Shown piece by piece: positions 47,821 to 56,727 of a DNA stretch of 64,000 bases. Under the pieces are notes generated by a model. It did no database searches and was not told the origin of the DNA. It worked only from the letters and a program-made list of their open reading frames with translations. The translations under genes were made by a program, and so were the position numbers. The first letter of the stretch is position 1. The number at the start of each line of letters is the position of its first letter. Source of the stretch: Gallibacterium genomosp. 3 (GTDB lineage Bacteria; Pseudomonadota; Gammaproteobacteria; Enterobacterales; Pasteurellaceae); the NCBI RefSeq assembly GCF_001678475.1, contig NZ_JTJR01000007.1, positions 1 to 64,000 on the forward strand. The letters are read 5' to 3'.

Positions 47821-47852
47821 TCATGATAGTTCAAATTATCATAGGGATGAAT

Positions 47853-49583
47853 ATGTTAAACATTCTATTACAACGAATGAATTTAAAAAATCTTTTACTG
47901 ATTTTTTTTGTGATGTTTAGCATCGCAGGTTGTAGTTCATTAATTACTTCAGGTAATTCGATGTTGCAAAATGATGCTTACGCAAGTTCAGATTTTTATT
48001 TAGATAAAGCCAACAGTAGTCAAGATGAAGAAGAACGCACAAATTACCAATTATTGGCAGTGCGTGCTTTATTAAGTGAAAACAAAGTAGCTCGGGCGGA
48101 AAGTTTACTCTCTTCTCTCAAAGCATTGGATAAGCCTCAACAACTAGATGCTTCACTCTTAAAAGCGAGATTATTTGCTGCACAGCATGATAATAGTAAT
48201 GCAACTGGGTTACTTAATACATTAGATATCAATAGTTTAAGTAATTCACAAAAAGTACGCTATTATGATGTATTAGCACAGGTTGCAGAAAATAGCCTAG
48301 ATACAATGGGGGCAGTTAATGCGCATGTGCAAATGGATCGCTTCATTAGTGATATGCAGCGTAAACAACAAAATAACGATATAATTTGGCGCTTATTAAG
48401 ACGTTTAGATAAAAATATGCTAAATAGCTTAATCGTTGATCCAAATGATGCGACATTAAAAGGCTGGGTAGATTTAGCTAAAGTTTATAATGATCATATT
48501 TCTCAACCAGATCAAATGCGTTTCGCAATCCAAAATTGGAAAACAATATATACCAACCACCCAGCAGCATTCCTATTACCAACCGATTTACGCGGCGTAG
48601 TTAACTTTGAAGATTTAAAGATCCAACAAGTTGCATTATTGCTTCCGTTAAGTGGTAATGGAGAGCTTATCGGTAAAATTATCCAACAAGGGTTTAATGA
48701 TGCACATGGTAATTCACCAATTATTGTAAAAGCATATGATACGATGGCGGGAACACCGGTTGCGGATTTAGTTAATCAAGCAAAACAAGAAGGTGCGCAA
48801 GCAGTTGTTGGTCCTTTATTAAAGGATAATGTAGAGTCGTTATTAAATAGTAATGCAATGCAAGGATTAAGCGTTTTAACCTTAAATACTGCACCAAGTA
48901 TGCGTCCATTACAAGGTGTTTGTTATTATGGTTTATCACCAGAAGATGAAGCGCAATCAGCAGCAGTAAAAATGTGGAATGACGGCGAAACTAACCCGAT
49001 TGTGTTTGTACCACAAAATGATTTAGGTCAGCGTAGTTCTTCTGCATTTAATGCGAAATGGCAAAGTTTAGCCGGCACAGATGCTAACACTTACTACTAC
49101 AATTTAGTGGATGATATTTTAGCAAATATTAAAAATGCGACTATGTCAGGAAAAGTGAATGCAATTTATGTTGTTGCGGATAGCCAACAATTACAAGAGA
49201 TCAAAACTGCATTAGATAATTCTGATGCACATGACATTGCGATTTATACTATGTCACGTAGTAATTCAGCCAATAATGGTCCAGATTATCGTTTAACAAT
49301 GAATGGCGTAAAATTTAGTGATATTCCGTTCTTAAGCGATATAAATTCAGCAAGCTATCAACAAGCATTAAAACTCGCGAATGGGGATTATTCATTACTC
49401 CGTTTATATGCAATGGGAGCTGATGCTTGGATGTTGATTAACAAATTTGCTGAAATGCGTCAAATTCCAGGCTTCACAATTAATGGGCTTACTGGCGTAT
49501 TGAGCGCAGGCGATGGCTGTAATATTGAGCGCGCAATGACTTGGATGCAATACGATAACGGCAATATTAAGACAATTAACTAA
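47853..49583 (+). CDS. lpoA: Penicillin-binding protein activator LpoA
   Basis: Outer-membrane lipoprotein that reaches through the periplasm to activate the peptidoglycan synthase PBP1a. The start at 47853 has AGGG 6 bases upstream and gives 576 residues (H. influenzae 575); two upstream ATGs are rejected. The lipobox SIAGC places the lipid on Cys27. A helical TPR-like N-terminal domain (about 30-240) precedes a periplasmic-binding-protein-like C-terminal domain (VALLLPLSGNGELIGKIIQQGF near 260). It is the first gene of lpoA-yraN-diaA-dolP. Confidence 0.95.
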   Translation: MLNILLQRMNLKNLLLIFFVMFSIAGCSSLITSGNSMLQNDAYASSDFYLDKANSSQDEEERTNYQLLAVRALLSENKVARAESLLSSLKALDKPQQLDASLLKARLFAAQHDNSNATGLLNTLDINSLSNSQKVRYYDVLAQVAENSLDTMGAVNAHVQMDRFISDMQRKQQNNDIIWRLLRRLDKNMLNSLIVDPNDATLKGWVDLAKVYNDHISQPDQMRFAIQNWKTIYTNHPAAFLLPTDLRGVVNFEDLKIQQVALLLPLSGNGELIGKIIQQGFNDAHGNSPIIVKAYDTMAGTPVADLVNQAKQEGAQAVVGPLLKDNVESLLNSNAMQGLSVLTLNTAPSMRPLQGVCYYGLSPEDEAQSAAVKMWNDGETNPIVFVPQNDLGQRSSSAFNAKWQSLAGTDANTYYYNLVDDILANIKNATMSGKVNAIYVVADSQQLQEIKTALDNSDAHDIAIYTMSRSNSANNGPDYRLTMNGVKFSDIPFLSDINSASYQQALKLANGDYSLLRLYAMGADAWMLINKFAEMRQIPGFTINGLTGVLSAGDGCNIERAMTWMQYDNGNIKTIN

Positions 49584-49586
49584 ATA

Positions 49587-49958
49587 ATGGCGTTATTCCA
49601 ACCAAGAAAACAAGGCGGCGAGTTTGAACAACAAGCTCGCCGTTTTTTAGAACAAAAAGGTTTAGTATTTATTGCTGCAAATCAGGTATTTAAATGTGGT
49701 GAACTTGATCTCATTATGCGAGATCGGCAAACGATAGTGTTTGTTGAAGTGCGTCAGCGTAAGAGTGATAAATTTGGCTCAGCCGTAGAGAGTGTTTCTT
49801 GGCGTAAACAGCAGAAATGGATTAATGCGGCAAATTTATGGTTAAGTCAATTTGCAGAGAGTTTAGATACCGTAGATTGTCGATTTGATGTGATCGCTTA
49901 TGATGGCACTCAACATCAATTAACATGGTTAAAAAATTTTATTGAATTCAATGGTTGA
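49587..49958 (+). CDS. yraN: YraN-family (UPF0102) nuclease-like protein
   Basis: Conserved 123-residue protein with a predicted restriction-endonuclease-like core; biological role unsettled. The family motif is seen as [17 protein letters not shown], then [39 protein letters not shown], in which the GELDLI...VFVEVR residues form the nuclease-like active site. It begins 3 bases after lpoA and overlaps the diaA frame. Confidence 0.93.
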   Translation: MALFQPRKQGGEFEQQARRFLEQKGLVFIAANQVFKCGELDLIMRDRQTIVFVEVRQRKSDKFGSAVESVSWRKQQKWINAANLWLSQFAESLDTVDCRFDVIAYDGTQHQLTWLKNFIEFNG

Positions 49959-49962
49959 TTTT

Positions 49963-50541
49963 ATGTTAGATCGAATAAAAGCATTATATGAAGAGAGCAT
50001 TAAAGGGCATATAGCCACTGCCGCCGTTATTTCAGAAATCTTAGAAAAAACGACCAATGAATTAACTCAATGTCTATTACGTGGTAATAAAATGGTGGTG
50101 TTTGGTTATGGTCGTTCTGCAGCCAATGCACAACTTTTTGTTGCTAACTTAATTAATCGTTACCAATTAGCACGTCCAAGTTTTCCCGCAGTTTATTTAG
50201 GATTAGATGGTGCGGTAGGTGCAGCATTATTAAGTGATAATAATTTATTAGAAGCATATCAAAAGCAGTTTAATACATTAATACAAACTGGCGATATTTT
50301 TGTCGTTTTGACCCCAGATACAGAAGAAATTTCGCTCTCACTAATTCGTAATGCAAAAGAAAAAGATATTTTAGTGGTTGCATTAACAGGCGATAAAAGC
50401 GATCATCTAAATGGGCTGCTAGATGAAAAAGATATTAACATCGCAGTTCCAGTGCAAAAAGAAGTACGTACTTTAGAACAACATTTATTTATTATTAATA
50501 CTTTATGCGAATTAATTGATTTTTCGCTTTTCTCTCATTAA
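49963..50541 (+). CDS. diaA: DnaA initiator-associating protein DiaA (SIS domain)
   Basis: Tetrameric SIS-fold protein that binds DnaA and helps assemble the initiation complex at oriC. I start at the ATG at 49963 (192 residues) because it aligns with the E. coli start (MLDRIKALYEES); in-frame upstream ATGs overlap yraN. The phosphosugar loop reads GYGRSAANAQ where E. coli has GNGTSAANAQ, a small divergence. Gene order yraN-diaA-dolP supports DiaA over the related GmhA isomerase. Confidence 0.9.
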   Translation: MLDRIKALYEESIKGHIATAAVISEILEKTTNELTQCLLRGNKMVVFGYGRSAANAQLFVANLINRYQLARPSFPAVYLGLDGAVGAALLSDNNLLEAYQKQFNTLIQTGDIFVVLTPDTEEISLSLIRNAKEKDILVVALTGDKSDHLNGLLDEKDINIAVPVQKEVRTLEQHLFIINTLCELIDFSLFSH

Positions 50542-50561
50542 TCCCAATAAAGGAGGCAATG

Positions 50562-51152
50562 ATGCAAAATCATCAGTGGAAAAACTTGATCAAATTAGGT
50601 TCAACCTTAGCGGTTATCCTCTTATTACAAGGCTGTGTCGCAGCAGTTCTTGGTGGTGGTGCATTAGCGACTAAAGTTGCTACCGATCCACGTACTACTG
50701 GCACTCAAATTGATGATCAAACATTAGAATTGCGTGTTGCGGATGCATTACGTAAAGATAAACAGCTTGATGAACAAGCACATATTAGTGCGATTGTTTA
50801 TAATGCGAGAGTGTTGCTAGTAGGACAAGCGCCAAGTGAAGATTTACGTGAGGTTGCAACTAACCTTGCTCGAGGTATGAAAGATATTGCCGATGTTTAT
50901 CAACAAATTGAGATCGGACCAAAAGTCACTTTTGCACAAGCAAGCAAGGACACTTGGATTACCACTCAAGCAAAATCTAAACTCTTTGTGAATGGTAATG
51001 TGAAAGCGACAGATGTAAAAGTCGTGACAGAAAATGGTATCGTTTATCTATTAGGTCGTTTGACACAAGCACAAGCAAATGCTGCGGTAGATGCGGTGCG
51101 AACTATCAATGGTGTTAAGAAAGTTGTAAGAGTATTTACTTATTTAAATTAA
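50562..51152 (+). CDS. dolP: BON-domain outer-membrane lipoprotein DolP
   Basis: Division- and outer-membrane-integrity lipoprotein (formerly YraP). A signal sequence with lipobox LLQGC places the lipid on Cys25. Two BON domains follow (about 50-115 and 125-195) with the typical glycine turns (VLLVGQAPSEDLREVATNLA and VYLLGRLTQAQANAAVDAVR). The start at 50562 is 5 bases after GGAGG; the ATG one codon before it is too close. A long hairpin follows the gene. Confidence 0.94.
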   Translation: MQNHQWKNLIKLGSTLAVILLLQGCVAAVLGGGALATKVATDPRTTGTQIDDQTLELRVADALRKDKQLDEQAHISAIVYNARVLLVGQAPSEDLREVATNLARGMKDIADVYQQIEIGPKVTFAQASKDTWITTQAKSKLFVNGNVKATDVKVVTENGIVYLLGRLTQAQANAAVDAVRTINGVKKVVRVFTYLN

Positions 51153-51180
51153 ATAATGATTTAAAAAGAGTTTGGCAGAT

Positions 51181-51213
51181 AATGCCTTAAATAGTAATGC
51201 TATTTAAGGCATT
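51181..51213 (+). terminator. Hairpin after dolP
   Basis: A perfect 14-bp stem (51181-51194 and 51200-51213) with a 5-base loop, 28 bases after dolP. There is no clear T-run, so it may protect the mRNA 3' end rather than terminate. Confidence 0.6.
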
Positions 51214-51283
51214 TGTGATCAGTAGGATATAATTTAAATTTAAATGGGGACTGTCAGATTAGGTTTGATCTTCTACAGATAAA

Positions 51284-51311
51284 GGTAGTGAATTCTTGAT
51301 AATTCACTACC
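51284..51311 (-). terminator. Terminator of the e(P4) phosphatase gene
   Basis: A perfect 11-bp stem (51284-51294 and 51301-51311) with a 6-base loop, 25 bases beyond the stop on the minus strand, followed by a short T-rich tail. Confidence 0.7.
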
Positions 51312-51336
51312 TGATATACAAAAATAATCTAAAAGA

Positions 51337-52197
<861 letters not shown>

Positions 52198-52410
52198 CTA
52201 CTCCTTTCCGAGTGGATAATTTCATTAAAATCTGTGAAGCAAATCACAAATATTAATTGTTATTTAGTAATAGAGGCATAAGCGCACAATTAATCATCAT
52301 TAAGTCGGATAGAAGTTTAGCCAGTGAGTAAATTGCATTACAATAAATAGCTTTATTAAACAGACTATGTCGTTTTATGACGTTGTTAATTCAATCATAA
52401 AGAGGAATAT

Positions 52411-52995
52411 ATGAAAAAAAGTACATTAATTGCGATTTTAGTTGCGATTGTTCTTGGGTTCACTGTAATGGGAAGTTATAACAGTTTGGTGCAAGCGGAA
52501 GAAGATATTGATTCTGTGTGGGCGAATGTTGAGTCCCAATATCAACGTCGAGCAGATTTAATTCCAAACTTAGTTAATACCGTTAAAGGCCAAGCTAATT
52601 TTGAGAAAGAAACATTAACTAATGTGGTTGAAGCAAGAGCAAAAGCAACACAAATTAAAATTGATCCTGCGAATATGACAGAAGAACAATTAGCTCAATT
52701 TCAACAACAACAAAATCAAGTTGGTTCTACATTATCACGTTTATTGGCTACTGTAGAAAACTATCCTGAACTAAAAGCGAACGAAGGATTTTTAACCTTA
52801 CAAACGCAATTAGAAGGTACTGAAAATCGTATCAATGTTGCTCGTAATACATTTAATGAAGCAGCTAAAGTATATAATAAAAAAATCCGCACTTTCCCAA
52901 CTAAATTAGTGGCAATGTTATTGGGATTTAATGAAAAACCTTATTTCAAAGCAGATGCGGGAGCAGAAAAAGCACCAACAGTCAATTTTAACTAA
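52411..52995 (+). CDS. LemA-family protein
   Basis: Small membrane-anchored helical protein of 194 residues; function not established. One N-terminal membrane segment (about 7-27) is followed by the LemA domain with VWANVESQYQRRADLIPNLVNTVKG and a C-terminal FPTKLVAMLLGFNEKPYF. AAAGAGGAA precedes the ATG. It heads a unit with two TPM-domain genes, a combination found in many bacteria. Confidence 0.92.
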   Translation: MKKSTLIAILVAIVLGFTVMGSYNSLVQAEEDIDSVWANVESQYQRRADLIPNLVNTVKGQANFEKETLTNVVEARAKATQIKIDPANMTEEQLAQFQQQQNQVGSTLSRLLATVENYPELKANEGFLTLQTQLEGTENRINVARNTFNEAAKVYNKKIRTFPTKLVAMLLGFNEKPYFKADAGAEKAPTVNFN

Positions 52996-53009
52996 TAAAT
53001 TAAAACATT

Positions 53010-53447
53010 ATGTTATTCAAACAACCGATAGATAAAGCCCGTGTAGAGCGGGCGATTGCTCGTTTAGAATTGCAAACTTCGGCGGAATTGCGAGTTTATG
53101 TAGAACGAAAACTCCCTGCGGATCGCGAAATCTCTGGTGTACAGAGAGCCACGGAATTGTTTCAACAATTAGCAATGGAAAAAACAGCACAGCGAAATGG
53201 GGTATTAATTTATCTCGCTTTTCAATCGAAGCAATGTGCAATTATTGGTGATCAAGGTATCGATCATCATGTTGAAGATGGCTTTTGGCAGCAAGCGTGC
53301 GACTTGATCATTGCGGCAGCAAAACAAAAACAATATACCGAAGGAATTGTGAGTGCGATTGCATTGATTGGAGAGCGTTTAGCGTTACATTTTCCATATC
53401 AAGAAAATGATCGTAATGAATTACCAAATGAAGTGGTGATTAAATGA
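53010..53447 (+). CDS. TPM-domain protein, cytoplasmic type
   Basis: A 145-residue protein with a TPM (TLP18.3/Psb32/MOLO-1) domain but no signal peptide or membrane segment. Visible family features are the SAELRVYVERKLP strand, RNGVLIYLAFQSKQCAIIGDQGID near 68 and the ALIGERLALHFPY tail. It begins 14 bases after lemA and overlaps the next gene by 4 bases. Function unknown; the three genes are probably one envelope-related complex. Confidence 0.8.
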   Translation: MLFKQPIDKARVERAIARLELQTSAELRVYVERKLPADREISGVQRATELFQQLAMEKTAQRNGVLIYLAFQSKQCAIIGDQGIDHHVEDGFWQQACDLIIAAAKQKQYTEGIVSAIALIGERLALHFPYQENDRNELPNEVVIK

Positions 53448-54190
53448 GAAAGTATGCTTATTTTTTGCTATTTTGGTTATTTTTTCCGGTATTAAGTTGG
53501 GGAGCAACTTATCCAGAACCACCACAACCTTTTCGCTATGTAAATGATTATACGCATACATTAACGCAACAGCAGCAACAAGCGATTGAGCAACAATTAG
53601 TGGCATATAGTCAAAAGACAAGTTCACAAATTGCGGTGGTAATGATTCCTTCCACAGGTGATGTTGAAATTGCTGATTATGCATTTAGATTAGGCGATCG
53701 TTGGGGAATTGGGCGTAAGCAGTTAAATAATGGCGTTTTAATGCTGATTGCAAAAAACGATCGTAAGATTTTTATTGCTACGGGGCAAGGTTTAGAAGGG
53801 GCTTTACCAGATGCTTTTTTAGGTAAAGTGATTCGCCAAGTAATTACGCCAGCATTTAAAGAGAATCGTTATGCAACAGGGATTGCTGAAGGCTTAAAAT
53901 ATATTATTGCGGCTAGTCAAGGAGAATTTAAACCAGAACAACTGGCTGAAGAAGAGCGATATGATTTTATTCCGCTGTTAATGGTTGCGTTTTTCTTTTT
54001 GGTTGTCTTTTTAAGTGAGCGCCATAAGCGTAGAACTTATGTGAGTCCAAGATCGCGTCATTATCAAAATGGTGGAATCTATATTAATCCACATGATTTT
54101 GATCGTCATGATGGTGGCTTTGGTGGCGGAAGCAGCGGTGGATTTGGTGGTGGTAGTTTCGGTGGGGGTGGTGCTGGCGGAAGCTGGTAA
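53444..54190 (+). CDS. TPM-domain protein with glycine-rich tail (YgcG-like)
   Basis: Exported, membrane-anchored protein of 248 residues. A signal sequence (about 1-20) precedes a TPM domain (about 28-150, with VNDYTHTLTQQQQQAIE and LLNGVLMLIAKNDRK-type strands). One membrane helix follows (about 178-193), then a basic loop and a Gly/Ser/Phe repeat ending GAGGSW. This architecture is the YgcG type. It is coupled to the upstream gene by ATGA. Confidence 0.88.
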   Translation: MRKYAYFLLFWLFFPVLSWGATYPEPPQPFRYVNDYTHTLTQQQQQAIEQQLVAYSQKTSSQIAVVMIPSTGDVEIADYAFRLGDRWGIGRKQLNNGVLMLIAKNDRKIFIATGQGLEGALPDAFLGKVIRQVITPAFKENRYATGIAEGLKYIIAASQGEFKPEQLAEEERYDFIPLLMVAFFFLVVFLSERHKRRTYVSPRSRHYQNGGIYINPHDFDRHDGGFGGGSSGGFGGGSFGGGGAGGSW

Positions 54191-54205
54191 CCCAAATGAG
54201 GAAGA

Positions 54206-54234
54206 TTGGTTTATCTAGAGGCTTGTGCTACAAT
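54206..54234 (+). promoter_or_regulatory. grxD promoter
   Basis: TTGGTT (54206-54211) and TACAAT (54229-54234) are 17 bases apart; a TG just upstream of the -10 makes it an extended type. It lies 45 bases before the grxD start, in the gap after the TPM operon. Confidence 0.65.
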
Positions 54235-54278
54235 CTTGCCACTTTTTGTCTTATCTCCTTAACATTTGAGGTTAGTCT

Positions 54279-54620
54279 ATGGAAACTATTGAAAGAATTA
54301 AACAACAACTTAGTGAAAATCCAATTATTCTTTATATGAAAGGTTCACCAAAATTCCCATCATGTGGTTTTTCTGCGAGAGCAGTAGAAGCAATTATTAA
54401 TTGCCAAGTGCCTTTTGGTTATGTGGATATTTTACAACATCCTGATATTCGTGCTGAATTACCAAAATTTGCAAATTGGCCAACATTCCCACAATTATGG
54501 GTAGAAGGTGAGTTAATTGGTGGTTGCGATATTATTCTTGAAATGTTCCAAAAAGGTGAATTACAGCCACTTTTAAAAGAAACTGCAGCAAAATATGCAG
54601 ATCAAGAACAACAAGCATAA
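54279..54620 (+). CDS. grxD: Monothiol glutaredoxin Grx4
   Basis: Binds and delivers [2Fe-2S] clusters as a glutathione-ligated dimer. The 113 residues match E. coli GrxD. The active site is CGFS (in PKFPSCGFSARAVEA, Cys near residue 30), with the glutathione-binding WPTFPQLWVEGELIGGCDII segment near 67-86. A promoter precedes it and a clean terminator follows, so it is largely monocistronic. Confidence 0.96.
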   Translation: METIERIKQQLSENPIILYMKGSPKFPSCGFSARAVEAIINCQVPFGYVDILQHPDIRAELPKFANWPTFPQLWVEGELIGGCDIILEMFQKGELQPLLKETAAKYADQEQQA

Positions 54621-54632
54621 TTATGCTAAAAC

Positions 54633-54661
54633 AGCCCTCAAACAATGAGGGCTATTTTTTT
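54633..54661 (+). terminator. Rho-independent terminator of grxD
   Basis: An 8-bp GC-rich stem (54633-54640 and 54646-54653), 5-base loop and a run of T. The next gene starts only 17 bases later, so any read-through would serve it. Confidence 0.9.
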
Positions 54662-54677
54662 ATATTTAGAGGAAACA

Positions 54678-55340
54678 ATGCAGAAAGATCTTACCTTTTA
54701 TTTTTTACGTCATGGTCGGACACAATGGAATGAAACAGGGCTGCTGCAAGGGCAAGGCGATTCACCTTTAACCAGTGAAGGAATTAATGGTGCTTTAGCT
54801 GCGGGAGAAGCATTAAAAGAGATACCTTTTGTTGCTGCTTATTCAAGTTGTTTACAACGTACAATTGATACTGCAAAACACGTTATTGGAGAACGTGCTA
54901 TTCCATTATTCCAACATCAGGGATTGAATGAACAATTTTTTGGTCAATGGGAAGGAATTAAGATTGATACTATTCGTCATACCGAGGCGTTTCAAAATTT
55001 AGTTAAGTATCCTGAAATTTATGATCAAAATATTGAGCAATATAACCAAGGAGAACCTTTTTCTGCATTAGCAGCACGTGCGTGGCAAGCAGTACAAGAT
55101 ATTATTCAAATTCATGATCAAGGTAATATTTTAGTCGTTTCTCACGGGCATACATTAAGATTATTACTTGCATTATTGGGTGGCTATACATGGCAAACAC
55201 ATCGAGAACCCGGTGTGAGTGAAAGTTTGATTAATTGTAGTATTAGTGTAGTACGTTATCAGCAAAATGCAGAACAGCGAAGTTTTCAGATTGAGCGTAA
55301 AAATGATACGTCTCATTTAGCCGTAGCAATTCCTTTATAA
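54678..55340 (+). CDS. Histidine phosphatase (phosphoglycerate mutase-like) family protein
   Basis: Cytoplasmic phosphatase of 220 residues; substrate unknown. It has the phospho-histidine RHG motif in FYFLRHGRTQWNETGLLQGQGD, the acid in NEQFFGQWEG near 90 and the second catalytic His in VVSHGHTLRLLLALL near 160. It resembles the GpmB/CobC branch rather than a true cofactor-dependent mutase. The ATG at 54678 has AGAGGAA in front; an upstream in-frame start would cross the grxD terminator. Confidence 0.85.
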   Translation: MQKDLTFYFLRHGRTQWNETGLLQGQGDSPLTSEGINGALAAGEALKEIPFVAAYSSCLQRTIDTAKHVIGERAIPLFQHQGLNEQFFGQWEGIKIDTIRHTEAFQNLVKYPEIYDQNIEQYNQGEPFSALAARAWQAVQDIIQIHDQGNILVVSHGHTLRLLLALLGGYTWQTHREPGVSESLINCSISVVRYQQNAEQRSFQIERKNDTSHLAVAIPL

Positions 55341-55419
55341 ATGGTCTGAGGCGCAGACCTAGTTCTAGGTGATACTAAATTTAGATGTATATTTTGCACG
55401 CTGGTTGAGGAAATCTAAA

Positions 55420-55640
55420 TCAACAAGTGTGCGAGGGTTTGCATTATTCGCTTCGCTTACCCTTCAGGCTGTTGCTTTCAGCAACCTTCAACGCTTTGCG
55501 TTGTCTTTTGCCTTCTTTTCTTTGCAAACTCAATGACAAAAAGCGTAGCTTTTTGAACGTTGCTTGCAACGGCTCGTTAGAGGGAGCAAGCTTGCTTGCG
55601 AATAAAAGAAGGTCGTTCTTTAGGGCGAAATCTAAATGCT
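55420..55640 (-). repeat. Palindromic dispersed repeat, copy 2 (inverted, with mini-hairpin array)
   Basis: Inverted relative of the 44.5 kb element. Shared end blocks are 55424-55437 and 55612-55630, here about 175 bp apart instead of 47. The interior carries five short perfect palindromes: 55471-55485, 55489-55503, 55538-55554, 55558-55571 and 55586-55595, each a 5-7 bp stem with a 0-3 base loop. A 71-codon plus-strand frame through it has no ribosome site and is an artefact of the repeat. Confidence 0.78.
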
Positions 55641-55714
55641 AATTAGAACAAAAATATCTAAAAAATATTAAATAGACTTTATTACCAAACTGCCAAATCT
55701 ATTTTTAATAGATT

Positions 55715-56335
55715 TTATTTCATTTCTAGCAAGCTTCTATATGCTTGCACCACAATTTGCCAGCCACTTCTAAAAATAAACAAACTTAATAATGCACTAG
55801 CCACAATATCTACCCAACTGATTGCCCACAGCCAAGCACTTAATCCTGCAATAATCGCAATCACAGAGCCTAAAGCATCAGCTAGAACGTGTAAGTAAGC
55901 AGCTTTTAAGTTTAGATTATTTAAATCACTACGTAACATTAAAAAAGCAACAATCATATTTACTACTAAACCGATTACGGCAACAGATAACATTGGTAGA
56001 GCTTCTATGACTAATGGATGTTGCCAGCGTTGTACAGCTTCAAATAAGATAACTATTGCAACGACTAACAGAGAAACACCATTCAAAATAGCGAATCCTT
56101 TTTGCATTCTTGCGGATAAAAAGAGAGAAATTAATGCTAATAGTAAGGCAAAACTATCATTTGCCATATGCCCCGCATCGGCGAGTAACGCTAAACTATG
56201 AAAAGCATAACCTGCCCAAAACTCGATTAACATAAAACCCGAAATTAAGGCAAAACTGAAAAATAAAATCAGCTTATTGTCAGTATGTGGATGATCATGG
56301 TGATGGTGAGTGTGAGAAGATTTTTCTGATGTCAT
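55715..56335 (-). CDS. CDF-family metal-cation efflux protein without C-terminal domain
   Basis: Predicted Zn/Co/Cd exporter of the ZitB group. A His-rich N-terminus (HTHHHHDHPH) precedes six membrane segments. Both metal-site pairs are present, in ADAGHMANDSFAL (helix 2) and LHVLADALGS (helix 5). The protein stops at 206 residues, just after the sixth helix, and lacks the cytoplasmic domain of about 85 residues usual for ZitB/YiiP. The start is uncertain: 56335 begins at MTSEKSS, and 56356 is possible. The palindromic repeat lies 75 bp beyond the stop. Confidence 0.82.
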   Translation of the reverse strand: MTSEKSSHTHHHHDHPHTDNKLILFFSFALISGFMLIEFWAGYAFHSLALLADAGHMANDSFALLLALISLFLSARMQKGFAILNGVSLLVVAIVILFEAVQRWQHPLVIEALPMLSVAVIGLVVNMIVAFLMLRSDLNNLNLKAAYLHVLADALGSVIAIIAGLSAWLWAISWVDIVASALLSLFIFRSGWQIVVQAYRSLLEMK

Positions 56336-56455
56336 AGGATCAACGGAATGGCACATAATAATTTATACATTGGATTAAATGATAAATGGATAATAAAGGT
56401 TACTGTTGGAGGAAGTCAAGGATTAATTTATAAAAATAAAAGAGAGAGGAAAGAT

Positions 56456-56532
<77 letters not shown>

Positions 56533-56545
56533 TCAGATGTGCGTA

Positions 56546-56573
56546 ACTATACTCGCTTTTTTCGTTTTTGCAA
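56546..56573 (-). promoter_or_regulatory. Promoter of tRNA-fMet
   Basis: On the minus strand a -35 TTGCAA (56568-56573) and a -10 TATAGT (56546-56551) are 16 bases apart. They place transcription start about seven bases before the tRNA 5' end. Confidence 0.65.
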
Positions 56574-56727
56574 GATTTTTTTAAATTTTAAAGTTTTTTT
56601 GATAAAAAAATAATCATTAACGAAATTAAAACGAACATTTCACAGAAATTTCAGCAAGCAAGTCATAAAATTGTTATCATTATCTCCATTTTGACATTCA
56701 ATTCATTGTGCAAGTTTAGAGGTTTTA

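Noticed and set aside
55427..55642. Plus-strand 71-codon open frame after the histidine phosphatase gene
   Set aside because: It is translated repeat sequence with many short palindromes, no ribosome site and no protein-like pattern.
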